Positions 7,369 to 15,498 of a DNA stretch of 64,000 nucleotides are shown here, piece after piece. The position numbers and the translations under genes were made by a program. Origin of the DNA: Paludibacteraceae bacterium (GTDB lineage: Bacteria; Bacteroidota; Bacteroidia; Bacteroidales; Paludibacteraceae). The notes below the pieces were generated by a model. It had not been told where the DNA came from, made no database searches, and saw only the letters and a program-made list of their open reading frames with translations. The stretch lies in NCBI GenBank assembly GCA_017464025.1, contig JAFUEI010000008.1, forward strand, positions 1-64,000, in the 5' to 3' direction. How positions within the stretch are numbered: the stretch's first letter is position 1; the number at the start of each line of letters is the position of its first letter.

Positions 7369-7468
7369 CAATCCTGACAATCCTGACAATCCTGACAATC
7401 CTGACAATCCTGACAATTCTGACAATTCTGACAATTCTGACAATTCTGACAATCCTGACAATCCTAAC
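7361..7468 (+). repeat. 12-unit 9-bp tandem repeat over the murQ stop codon
   Basis: Six AATCCTGAC, four AATTCTGAC, one AATCCTGAC and one AATCCTAAC unit run without interruption. The first unit contains the murQ TGA (7366-7368). In another frame the array reads Asn-Pro-Asp/Asn-Ser-Asp and stays open to about 7708. Eleven of the 12 units carry TGA in the murQ frame, so insertion of whole units would not extend the protein. Confidence 0.95.
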
Positions 7469-7726
7469 CCATCCTCCCCTGTCTCCCAACCCAACCTTCC
7501 ATCCTCCCTCCCCGTCTCCTCCCCGCACCCTCCCCGCACCCTCCCCGCACGGTCTCCCTGTCATCTCTATGTCCTTATTACGACTATGCCCCGCTTTGAA
7601 GGCTTCGCTTATATATACGTAGTATATATAAGTAAAGAGTCCTCTTGTCGGGGAGACTGCATAACGAAGATGGGCGGAGTAGGGGGAAATATATGTTGTA
7701 AAACATAAAAAATGTAACGCCGCAGA
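7469..7726. other. Non-coding gap before susC with C-rich repeats and a 25-bp palindrome
   Basis: After the tandem array there is a C-rich tract with repeated CCCTCCCCGCA units (about 7520-7550). A perfect palindrome follows: arms 7608-7618 (CTTATATATAC) and 7622-7632 around GTA. No gene is supported here; the palindrome could fold in the mRNA end or bind a protein. Confidence 0.6.
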
Positions 7727-7758
7727 TTTGGTTTGTTGGTGGAAATGCTCTATCTTTG
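7727..7758 (+). promoter_or_regulatory. Promoter of the susC operon
   Basis: TTTG (7727-7730), 20-base spacer, TATCTTTG (7751-7758): consensus match. The susC start at 7847 leaves a leader of about 80 bases. No SusR, HTCS or sigma/anti-sigma regulator gene is encoded nearby. Confidence 0.8.
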
Positions 7759-7846
7759 CAGAGTGAAAAAGTGGACGCTGCAAGAGGGGGATTAATCGAC
7801 TGGGGGAGATGTCCTGTAAATAGTAGAAGAAAAGATTCTGACAAAT

Positions 7847-10800
7847 ATGAAGAAACTCTACCCGTTATTGATTGCGCTGATGCTTGTGCCTGGGGCATGG
7901 GCGTCGGTGACAGTGACCGGCAAGGTGACGGCTGCGGCCGACGGTGAGCCTGTGATAGGTGCGTCGGTCGTGGAGAAAGGCACCTCCAACGGTACGATTA
8001 CCGATTTCGAAGGCAACTACTCCATCACGGTGGCCGACAAGGCTACGCTGGTGTTCTCCTACGTGGGTATGACCACGCTGGAGCAGCGCATCGCCGGTCC
8101 GACGATGAACGTGCGGCTGAAGGACGATGCCATCGCAATGGAAGAAGTGGTGGTGACAGCCATGGGCATCGTGCAGGAAAAGAAGCGTATGAACTTTGCC
8201 GTGCAAAACGTGAAGTCGGAAGACCTGACGGCCGGCAAGAACGCTAACTTCGTGAACGCCCTGCAAGGCCAGATAGCCGGTGTGCAGGTGACCAACGGCT
8301 CGGGTTCGCCCAACGCGGGTTCGCAAATCATCATCCGCGGTATCACGAGTATCAACTCGGCGAGCGGCAACGAGCCGTTGTTCGTGTTGGACGGTGTGCC
8401 CATCCGTGGCGGTGCGACGGCTGCTGCCGACATCAACCCTAACGACATAGAGAACGTGACCGTGCTGAAAGGTGCGGCCGCTTCGGCCTTGTATGGTCAT
8501 GAGGCCATGAACGGCGTCATCATGATTACCACCAAGGGGGCACAGGCTGGCAAGATGCAGGTGACGGCTAACGCAAGCGTGCAGATAGATACGCCGACAC
8601 GCCTACTGAACCGCCAGACCAGTTATGCACCCGGTGCGAACGGCTTCTTCCGCGAGAAGACCTCCAACGGCTGGGGACCGCTGCTGCTACCTGGTCAGGA
8701 GACCTACAACAGCCTGAAAGACTTCCTGCACAACGGGCTGTATCAGAAATATGACGCCTCCATCACGGGCGGTACGGAGAAACTGAACGGCTACGCTTCC
8801 GTCAATTGGAGCAAGGCCGACGGCGTGATACCCGAGGACTACAAGCAGCGCTTCGGCGCCTTGCTGAAAGGCAGCTTCTCGCCGGCGAAATGGGTGACTA
8901 TCAATGCTTCGATGAACTTCATGTCGAGCCGTTCGCGCTCCACATCGGGCATCTCGGCCGCCTACGGCTATCCGCTGACCTACGACATTCTGGACTATGA
9001 GACGGCCGACGGATTCCCCAAATACCGCTATTATGCCGACGGCGAGGGCAACAAATACGCATCGCCTACCAGCCCGCTCTACAGCATCTACCACGACGGC
9101 GGGCAGGCCCGCTCGATGCGTATGCTGCTGAACGGCTCCATCGTGTTCAAGCCGGTGAAAGGCTTGGAGCTGACGGGCCGCGTGAGCTACGACCTCGGCA
9201 CCAGTTCGTCGGAGAGCTACAAGGTGCCGCGCTGGGACTTCGCCAACGTGACGCAGTCCTACAGCAAACCCGAAGAGCCGAAAGCGCCCGAAGATACAGC
9301 CACGCAGGAGGAGAAAGATGCCTACGCGGCGGCTTACGCCGAATACCTGAAGCAGAAAGCGCTGTATGACGACTATCAGGCATATCTGAACGGAGCCTAC
9401 CAGACCGATTCGTATCTGACCTCGAAAGACGTGGAGAACATCGGCAAGGACGGCGACTATTTGGGAGCCTTCAGTGCTTCCACCGGCCGCAGCGAGCTCC
9501 TGACGGCGGGCTTCCTTGCCAGCTACAAACTGGAGCTGCCCAAGGATTTCGGCATCGACTTCCTGGTGGGCGGCGAGCTGAAGAGCTCGAAAGGATTCTC
9601 CACCTCCAACTACGGCGTGGGCTTCGTCATTCCGGGCACCTACAGCCTGAAGAACACCAACCCCGCATGGTCGAATCTGAGCGACCAGTCGGTGGGCCAC
9701 AGCGGAAAGAACTCGTTTGGCTATTTCTATGAGGTGCGTTTCGACTACAAAGGTCTGGCCTCCATCTCGACCACAGGCCGTGTGGACTGGTCGTCGGCCC
9801 TGCTGACGAGTCCGTATTTCTATCCCTCGGTGACGGCAGGTCTGGTATTCTCGGAGCTGATTCCCGGACTGAACGAGACGAAGAACAACTGGTTCAGCTA
9901 CGGCAAGCTGCGCGGCAACTACGCCAAGGTGGGCAAAGACTGCTCGTCCTACTTGTACGATCGGCGCTTTAAGCAGTTCACAACCTATCCCGACGGCGGC
10001 TGGGGCATCGACCCGACGCTCTCGTCGGCCACGAAAGACCTGCAGCCCGAGATGATGAGCTCGTGGGAGATAGGTCTGGACCTGCGCTTCTTCGACAACA
10101 AGACGCGCTTCGACTTCGCCTACTACAGCACGATGGTGGACAACCAGATTGTGACGGTGCGCGTATCGCCCGCTTCGGGACACATCCTGCAGACCCGCAA
10201 CGAGGGAAGTATCCGCAACCAGGGCTTTGAGTTCACTTGGGACCAGAACCTGATAACGACAAAGAACTTCAAGTGGGGGCTGAACGTGAACCTCGGACTG
10301 AACCGCGGCAAGGTGGTGAGCCTGCCGGAGGGCGTGGCCGAGATTACGGGGCCGCAATACGGCGACATCTTCACCTCGGCCTGCCTCGGCCAGTCCACGA
10401 CTTCGCTCACAGGTAAAGACTATCTGCGCACCGACGAGGGGCAGATAATAGTTGACCAGGACGGATACCCGATGATTAACCCGAACAAGAACATGTACAT
10501 CGGCAATCGCGAGCCGCTGTTCTCGGCAGGTCTGAAGAGCGCCTTCGACATCTACGGCGTTCAGTTCAGTTTCCTGTTTGACGGCCGTGTAGGCGGCGAC
10601 GTGGCCAACGTGACGGGCCGCAGCCTGCTTTCGAGCGGCATGAGTGCTATCCTGGAGCAGTATCGCGGCCGTCAGGTGGTGTTTGACGGTGTAATGAGCG
10701 ACGGCAACGGCGGCTACGTGAAGAACACGAAGCCGGTGACGCTTGACCCGACGACGATAACCAACTATATATATAATGTGTCCACCAACTTCATCGAGGA

Positions 10801-11053
10801 CGGCTCTTACTTGCGTCTGAGTTATGTAACGCTCAGTTACGACTTCGCGCGCCTGATGAAGCGTCAGAATGTGCTGAAGGGTCTGAACCTGGCCTTCACG
10901 GCCAACAACCTGTTCATGCTGACTCGCTATACGGGCACCGACCCGATGTGCAACGCCTCAACGGGCACGGGTGGTACGGGTTCGGCCGGCATCGACAACA
11001 TGCCGATACCGTCAATCCGGAGCTACAACTTCTCGCTGAACGTGAAGTTCTGA
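7847..11053 (+). CDS. SusC/RagA-family TonB-dependent outer-membrane transporter
   Basis: A 1068-residue importer barrel. A signal peptide (MKKLYPLLIALMLVPGAWA) is followed by a carboxypeptidase-regulatory-like domain (residues about 20-95, VTVTGKVTAAADGEPVIGAS), the plug domain with IIIRGITSINSASGNEPLFV and LDGVPI, then the beta-barrel ending in RSYNFSLNVKF with an aromatic last residue. SusC proteins form a pedal-bin complex with a SusD lid, and the SusD gene follows directly. The gene lies between murQ and amidase/glycosidase genes, which suggests import of peptidoglycan-derived glycan or muropeptide. The substrate is inferred from neighbours only; glycoprotein glycan or other oligosaccharides are possible. 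Confidence 0.96.
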   Translation: MKKLYPLLIALMLVPGAWASVTVTGKVTAAADGEPVIGASVVEKGTSNGTITDFEGNYSITVADKATLVFSYVGMTTLEQRIAGPTMNVRLKDDAIAMEEVVVTAMGIVQEKKRMNFAVQNVKSEDLTAGKNANFVNALQGQIAGVQVTNGSGSPNAGSQIIIRGITSINSASGNEPLFVLDGVPIRGGATAAADINPNDIENVTVLKGAAASALYGHEAMNGVIMITTKGAQAGKMQVTANASVQIDTPTRLLNRQTSYAPGANGFFREKTSNGWGPLLLPGQETYNSLKDFLHNGLYQKYDASITGGTEKLNGYASVNWSKADGVIPEDYKQRFGALLKGSFSPAKWVTINASMNFMSSRSRSTSGISAAYGYPLTYDILDYETADGFPKYRYYADGEGNKYASPTSPLYSIYHDGGQARSMRMLLNGSIVFKPVKGLELTGRVSYDLGTSSSESYKVPRWDFANVTQSYSKPEEPKAPEDTATQEEKDAYAAAYAEYLKQKALYDDYQAYLNGAYQTDSYLTSKDVENIGKDGDYLGAFSASTGRSELLTAGFLASYKLELPKDFGIDFLVGGELKSSKGFSTSNYGVGFVIPGTYSLKNTNPAWSNLSDQSVGHSGKNSFGYFYEVRFDYKGLASISTTGRVDWSSALLTSPYFYPSVTAGLVFSELIPGLNETKNNWFSYGKLRGNYAKVGKDCSSYLYDRRFKQFTTYPDGGWGIDPTLSSATKDLQPEMMSSWEIGLDLRFFDNKTRFDFAYYSTMVDNQIVTVRVSPASGHILQTRNEGSIRNQGFEFTWDQNLITTKNFKWGLNVNLGLNRGKVVSLPEGVAEITGPQYGDIFTSACLGQSTTSLTGKDYLRTDEGQIIVDQDGYPMINPNKNMYIGNREPLFSAGLKSAFDIYGVQFSFLFDGRVGGDVANVTGRSLLSSGMSAILEQYRGRQVVFDGVMSDGNGGYVKNTKPVTLDPTTITNYIYNVSTNFIEDGSYLRLSYVTLSYDFARLMKRQNVLKGLNLAFTANNLFMLTRYTGTDPMCNASTGTGGTGSAGIDNMPIPSIRSYNFSLNVKF

Positions 11054-11081
11054 TAACGTGATGTGCAATCGTAAAACATAC

Positions 11082-12863
11082 ATGAATATGAAAAAGTACC
11101 TATATATAGCAATGTGCAGCGCCCTGTGCGTTGTGCTGGCCGGTTGTCAGGACTTTCTTGACGTGAACACCGACCCCGACACGCCCATCACCATCACGCT
11201 TGACCAGGCCCTGCCGACGGCGTGCTTTTATGCCTCGCAGCTGAACTACGACCATGCGGAGTACGGCGTGTATATGTGTCAGGCACTGACCACGGGCGGC
11301 AAGAGCCAGACGGGCAGCTATCCCTACAGCCAGGGGTGGGAGTTTCTTGGCGTGAACCGTCACCCCATGTGGCGGCGCCACTTCTACGACCTCGGCACCA
11401 ACATCGCCAAGATGGTGGAGATTGCTGAGCAGCAGGAGTCGCTCAACTATGAGCTGATAGGGCGCACCATCATGCTGCAGTCCACGATGATGACAACCGA
11501 CCTGTTCGGCGATATGCCGCGCTCCGAAGTATATCAGAAATCATCTCCGAAATACGATTCGCAGGAGGAAGTGTACGAATGGTTATTCCAGGAGGCGGAC
11601 GAGCTGGTGAAGCTCTATCAGGATCCGGCGTGGACCAACGGCGAGAAGGCGCTGCCTATTCCGGCCAAGTCAGACCGCATCTATCAGGGCGACATCCGGA
11701 AATGGGGCGTGTATGCCAAGGCGCTCCGCTGCCGCCTCTGGCTGCGCAAATTGCCAAACTGGGACAACACACCGGCCACCTGCCAGCGGATTATCCAGAT
11801 GGTGGACGACGTGCTGAACGACCCCAACTGGGAAGAGCCGCGTTACAACTACCCGGGCGGCGTGACCGAGAGCAACTGCCCGTGGGGTTCGACCTGCCCG
11901 AAAATCAACTCATGGGAGAGCCGCGACAACCGCTTGGCCTCTTCAATACCGACGACGTTCTTTGCCAAGGCTCTGCTGGGCGGCTATACGCAGAAACATG
12001 CCCAGTGGGGCTTCGCCCTTGACCCGCGTGCCGACCGGATGATGACTCCGCGTGCCGGCAGCAGTGCGGTAGGCGGTGAGGCGATGCGCTGGCTGGAGAG
12101 TAACTTCGGCATGGACAACTCGATGAAGGTGACCTACTATCCTGACCTGTATGCAGGCAACGGCCACAACCCCTACACGCAGAACACGGGCTACATCGCC
12201 CTCATTACCGAAGAGGAGCTGATGTTCATCAAGGCGGAAGCCCAGTACTGGTCAGGCGACAAGGCCGGAGCGTACAACACGACCGTGGAGGCGACCAAGC
12301 TGAATATGGACCGCTACGAGGTGCAGCACACCACGAAGGCCGCCCAGCGCATCTACGACAACTTCTTTGACGTGCGTCTGCCCGGTGCCACGGAGTTTAC
12401 AATAGCCGACCTGATGCAGCAGAAATACGTGGCGATGTACTTGCAGGAAGAGCAGTGGACCGACATGCGGCGCTACAACTACTCGAGCAAGACCAACGGT
12501 ATCTACTACGACGGCGTGCCTGTCTATACGGTGAAGACGCGTGCAGGCGTACGCTATACGCCGGAGGGCTATACGGGCGAGTACTCGCTGCGGCGGCCCT
12601 ACAACCTGTATGCTGCCTATTGGGACCAGGATGACTGCTACGAGGACCCCTCGTCGAAGGCCGTGTATTCGCCCAACGCATGGGTGAACCGCCTGAATCC
12701 CGATACGGAGACGGAGACCAAATACAACAAGGCCGAGCTCATCCGCATCGGTGCCGCCAATGCTGACGGCAAGGTGGACTACCACTGGATGCAGAAGCAC
12801 ATGATATGGGCCATGAAGAACTCGCCGGTATGCACGGTGTCGAACTCGATAGAGTGGAAGTAG
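11082..12863 (+). CDS. SusD/RagB-family nutrient-binding lipoprotein
   Basis: The lid partner of the preceding SusC. From the ATG at 11082 (MNMKKYLYIAMCSALCVVLA then the lipobox Cys of AGC) the protein has 593 residues. The conserved SusD N-terminus CQDFLDVNTDPDTP and the EEQWTDMRRYNYSS region near residue 455 are those of the SusD-like/RagB lipoproteins. An earlier ATG at 11058 would add eight residues before a normal signal peptide, so the inner start is preferred. It begins 28 bases after susC and is surely co-transcribed. Surface lipoprotein; the bound ligand is unknown and inferred to match that of SusC. Confidence 0.94.
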   Translation: MNMKKYLYIAMCSALCVVLAGCQDFLDVNTDPDTPITITLDQALPTACFYASQLNYDHAEYGVYMCQALTTGGKSQTGSYPYSQGWEFLGVNRHPMWRRHFYDLGTNIAKMVEIAEQQESLNYELIGRTIMLQSTMMTTDLFGDMPRSEVYQKSSPKYDSQEEVYEWLFQEADELVKLYQDPAWTNGEKALPIPAKSDRIYQGDIRKWGVYAKALRCRLWLRKLPNWDNTPATCQRIIQMVDDVLNDPNWEEPRYNYPGGVTESNCPWGSTCPKINSWESRDNRLASSIPTTFFAKALLGGYTQKHAQWGFALDPRADRMMTPRAGSSAVGGEAMRWLESNFGMDNSMKVTYYPDLYAGNGHNPYTQNTGYIALITEEELMFIKAEAQYWSGDKAGAYNTTVEATKLNMDRYEVQHTTKAAQRIYDNFFDVRLPGATEFTIADLMQQKYVAMYLQEEQWTDMRRYNYSSKTNGIYYDGVPVYTVKTRAGVRYTPEGYTGEYSLRRPYNLYAAYWDQDDCYEDPSSKAVYSPNAWVNRLNPDTETETKYNKAELIRIGAANADGKVDYHWMQKHMIWAMKNSPVCTVSNSIEWK

Positions 12864-12868
12864 ATGGT

Positions 12869-12903
12869 GGTTAATAGTGAATAGTTAATAGTTAATAGTG
12901 AAT
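12869..12903 (+). repeat. Short AT-rich repeats GTTAATAGT/GAATA between susD and the next gene
   Basis: The 49-base gap contains several imperfect copies of GTTAATAGTGAATA. They would lie just before the start codon of the lipoprotein gene at 12913. Confidence 0.6.
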
Positions 12904-12912
12904 AACTACGAT

Positions 12913-13764
12913 ATGAAAACAACAAAGATACTGATGCTTGGCATGGTCGCCTTGGCATTGGCGGCATGCGACAAGCACGACCCGTTTGACGACATCCTGA
13001 TAACCGGCGAGACAGGTCCGCAGGTGTATTGGGAGATAGAGAGTTCCGCCGTTACGGCCGGGCAAAGTATGGGCTTCGACTTGCAGTACTATACGAGTGT
13101 GCCCGATGTGCAGATTGACCGCACAGAAGTGTGGTACAACCTCTCGGAGACGTTGGACAAGACGGTGTCGTGCCCGTGGGTGACAACGTTTACCTATACC
13201 GTCACCTCCCTGACGAAGGAAGAAAAGCGTGTGGCGCAGAAGATAGCGGCATATCCTCACAAGGATTACGCCCAATGGAGCGACTCACTGCATGCCTATA
13301 CCTTCCACGGCACCTTCCCCGTAAGCGGCACGCTGGCATCCTACAAATGGGACGAGCCGGCCGTGTTTGAAGAAGACAAGTTTGTGTCCTATTTTGGTGA
13401 GGGCTTTATGGAGCACTTCAAGGATAGCCTGTACGGGAAGATGCAGTATGCTGATTTCCGGTCGATGTATCTGGGCTTGGGTCTGGTGGATGATTTTCAG
13501 GCTTATACCGACTCTACGTTTGACGTGAACTCTGACTCCTACGTGAAGCACTTCAAGTGGAACGCAGACTCGACGGCTACCCCCGTGCCCGACGAGATAG
13601 CGCAGATATACAAGGAGAAGGTGACGTTTGCCGACCTTATCAGCGGCAGCGGCAAATACAACGTATCGTACAAGCGCTCTTACACGATACGCGCCCATGC
13701 CCGTGTGTACGACGACCGCGGCATCTACGGCATGACTGTACCGCAGGACATAACCATCAACTGA
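12913..13764 (+). CDS. PUL-associated lipoprotein of unknown function (283 aa)
   Basis: The start at 12913 gives a lipoprotein signal MKTTKILMLGMVALALAAC with Cys at residue 19. An upstream in-frame ATG at 12898 would add five residues. No catalytic motif is visible; the sequence is rich in Asp, Tyr and Ser as in SusE/SusF-type surface glycan-binding lipoproteins, and it sits in the position after susD where such proteins are normally encoded. A short segment (KHDPFDDILITGETGPQVYW) after the lipid anchor may be a flexible tether. I do not recognise a Pfam family. A surface substrate-binding role is inferred from position. Confidence 0.85.
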   Translation: MKTTKILMLGMVALALAACDKHDPFDDILITGETGPQVYWEIESSAVTAGQSMGFDLQYYTSVPDVQIDRTEVWYNLSETLDKTVSCPWVTTFTYTVTSLTKEEKRVAQKIAAYPHKDYAQWSDSLHAYTFHGTFPVSGTLASYKWDEPAVFEEDKFVSYFGEGFMEHFKDSLYGKMQYADFRSMYLGLGLVDDFQAYTDSTFDVNSDSYVKHFKWNADSTATPVPDEIAQIYKEKVTFADLISGSGKYNVSYKRSYTIRAHARVYDDRGIYGMTVPQDITIN

Positions 13765-13779
13765 TAAAACGAATAGAAT

Positions 13780-15474
13780 ATGAAATATCTGTCCAAACTG
13801 ACTGTATGCGGCTTGCTGCTGATGGCAGCGGCCGGCTGCCGCGAGCACGTGCCGGCAGTGGAAGAACTGCCGCAGGATGCGGTGCAGTTCACCTACGTCA
13901 TCAACGGCGACTACCCGTTGGACTACTACGTGGATTCCGACATCGAGTTCACCAACATCTCGCCTACCAAAGGCACGGCGGTGTGGAACTTCGGCGACGG
14001 CACGGCGGAGCAGATAGGCGACGTCGTGAAGCATGCCTACGATAAAGGGGGCACCTTCTACGTGACACTGACCATCGAACAAGCCGGCGGCGAAAAGGTG
14101 CAGAAGAAGCAGCCGATTATGATTTCCGACATTAAGCCGCTGATGGGCATCAATCCGTTTGAGGGAATATGCGAGGTGCAGACGACAAAGGTGAGCTTCA
14201 ACATCGAATTGCCTAACCCCAAGAATCGTGAGGCAACCTACAAATGGATATTTCCTGCTGGCACGACTGATGCCGAGGGCAACGCGATGGAGACCTCTAC
14301 GGAGCGTCTGCCGGGTGAAGTGAAGTTCGGCAACGTAGGTTCGCAGACGGTGCGCCTGCAGGTGGCGCTTGACGGGCGTCAGTTGGAAGAGGCGAGCATC
14401 AACGTGCAGGTAGGCTACAACAAAGAGGTTCCCACGCTCTACTATGCCGTGAAGGGCGGAAACATCATGGCCCTGAAGTTGGCCGCCGATGCGCCTGACG
14501 ACATGAAAATCATGCCCTTCGACCTCGGCTTGTCGTCGGGTGTACATCCCTTCAACATCCTCTTCCACGACACGCTGCTCTACGTGCTCGACTGTGGGCG
14601 GCAGTTCTATTTTGTGGACGATGCGGACGGCGTGCTTGGCGACGGCAAGATAAGCGTCATCGCCAAGGACGGCAGCAGGCTGGAGACGATGATCAGCAAC
14701 GTAGGTCAGGCGGCTTTTGACGACCCCTTCTACGGCTATATAGAGGACAAAACGCTGTATTTCGCGAACCGCAACACGGGCATCATCCCTGTGCCGCTGT
14801 CCGACCGCAACAAAATGTACAGCGCGGCAGCCTATCCTTATTTAGTGCAGCACAACACGCTGGAGTACTATGGCAACGGCTGGAGCTACGGCAGCATAGG
14901 CGGCTGCTTCGGCAAGGTGGAAGGCACCTGGTACTGGTGCAAGTTCTATAACGGTTATGGCATCTTCCGCTTCACGGATAGCGATATCCTGCCTACGGCC
15001 ACGGCCCAGGGCAAGAATGCTCCGGAGGCGGGCATCGCGCTGAACAGCATGCACCCCAAATCGTATGTCTATAATCCGAAGACGGGCGAGTTCTTCTTCA
15101 CGCTCTGGGACGAAGGCTACGGTGGCTTGTACCGTTGCCCGACGCTGGCCGACTTGGACGGCATAGGCAGCAAGAAGGCCAATCTGGCGCCCTACAAGAT
15201 ACTGCACGAGTCGGGTCTCGGCCTGGAGCCTATTATCACGGGCAAGCCGGCGCTGTATGAAGGCACCACCTCGGAGCCTGTGGCAATCTGCCAGTTGGCG
15301 CTTGACGAAACAACAGGTTGCGTGTATTTTGGTTATCGTTCTCCGGGCGATGCCACCAATGCACCCTCCGGTCTGATGCGCTACAACCCCGCGACAGGGA
15401 AGGTGGAAACCGTGATAGAAGGTGTGGAGATATACGGCGTGAGCATCAACCAGACTCCTACAAAACTGTTCTAA
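13780..15474 (+). CDS. Lipoprotein with N-terminal PKD domain, candidate surface glycan-binding protein
   Basis: 564 residues; signal MKYLSKLTVCGLLLMAAAGC with a lipobox Cys at 20. Residues about 30-110 form a PKD-like domain (VWNFGDGTAEQIGDVVKHAY), followed by a second Ig-like region and then, from about residue 210, a repetitive part with blade-like segments (LYYAVKGGNIMALKLAADAP, TLYFANRNTGIIPVP, TGEFFFTLWDEGYGG) that looks like a beta-propeller. No enzyme signature is seen. The PKD-plus-propeller build and PUL location suggest a surface binding protein for the same substrate as SusD. It is 15 bases after the previous gene. The last codons carry a 12-base sequence (15461-15472) repeated just before the next start (15486-15497). 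Confidence 0.85.
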   Translation: MKYLSKLTVCGLLLMAAAGCREHVPAVEELPQDAVQFTYVINGDYPLDYYVDSDIEFTNISPTKGTAVWNFGDGTAEQIGDVVKHAYDKGGTFYVTLTIEQAGGEKVQKKQPIMISDIKPLMGINPFEGICEVQTTKVSFNIELPNPKNREATYKWIFPAGTTDAEGNAMETSTERLPGEVKFGNVGSQTVRLQVALDGRQLEEASINVQVGYNKEVPTLYYAVKGGNIMALKLAADAPDDMKIMPFDLGLSSGVHPFNILFHDTLLYVLDCGRQFYFVDDADGVLGDGKISVIAKDGSRLETMISNVGQAAFDDPFYGYIEDKTLYFANRNTGIIPVPLSDRNKMYSAAAYPYLVQHNTLEYYGNGWSYGSIGGCFGKVEGTWYWCKFYNGYGIFRFTDSDILPTATAQGKNAPEAGIALNSMHPKSYVYNPKTGEFFFTLWDEGYGGLYRCPTLADLDGIGSKKANLAPYKILHESGLGLEPIITGKPALYEGTTSEPVAICQLALDETTGCVYFGYRSPGDATNAPSGLMRYNPATGKVETVIEGVEIYGVSINQTPTKLF

Positions 15475-15498
15475 CCACACTCTTGCAAAACTGTTCTG

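Noticed and set aside
7361..7468. Tandem repeats considered as CRISPR
   Set aside because: Units are 9 bases and directly adjacent with no spacers, and no cas gene is present.
8687..10357. 556-codon minus-strand ORF inside susC
   Set aside because: Shadow of the SusC barrel; composition is Arg/His/Val rich as expected from an antisense frame.
15461..15497. 12-base direct repeat CAAAACTGTTCT around the junction of the PKD lipoprotein and GHL10 genes
   Set aside because: Probably a small local duplication; too short to call a mobile-element footprint.
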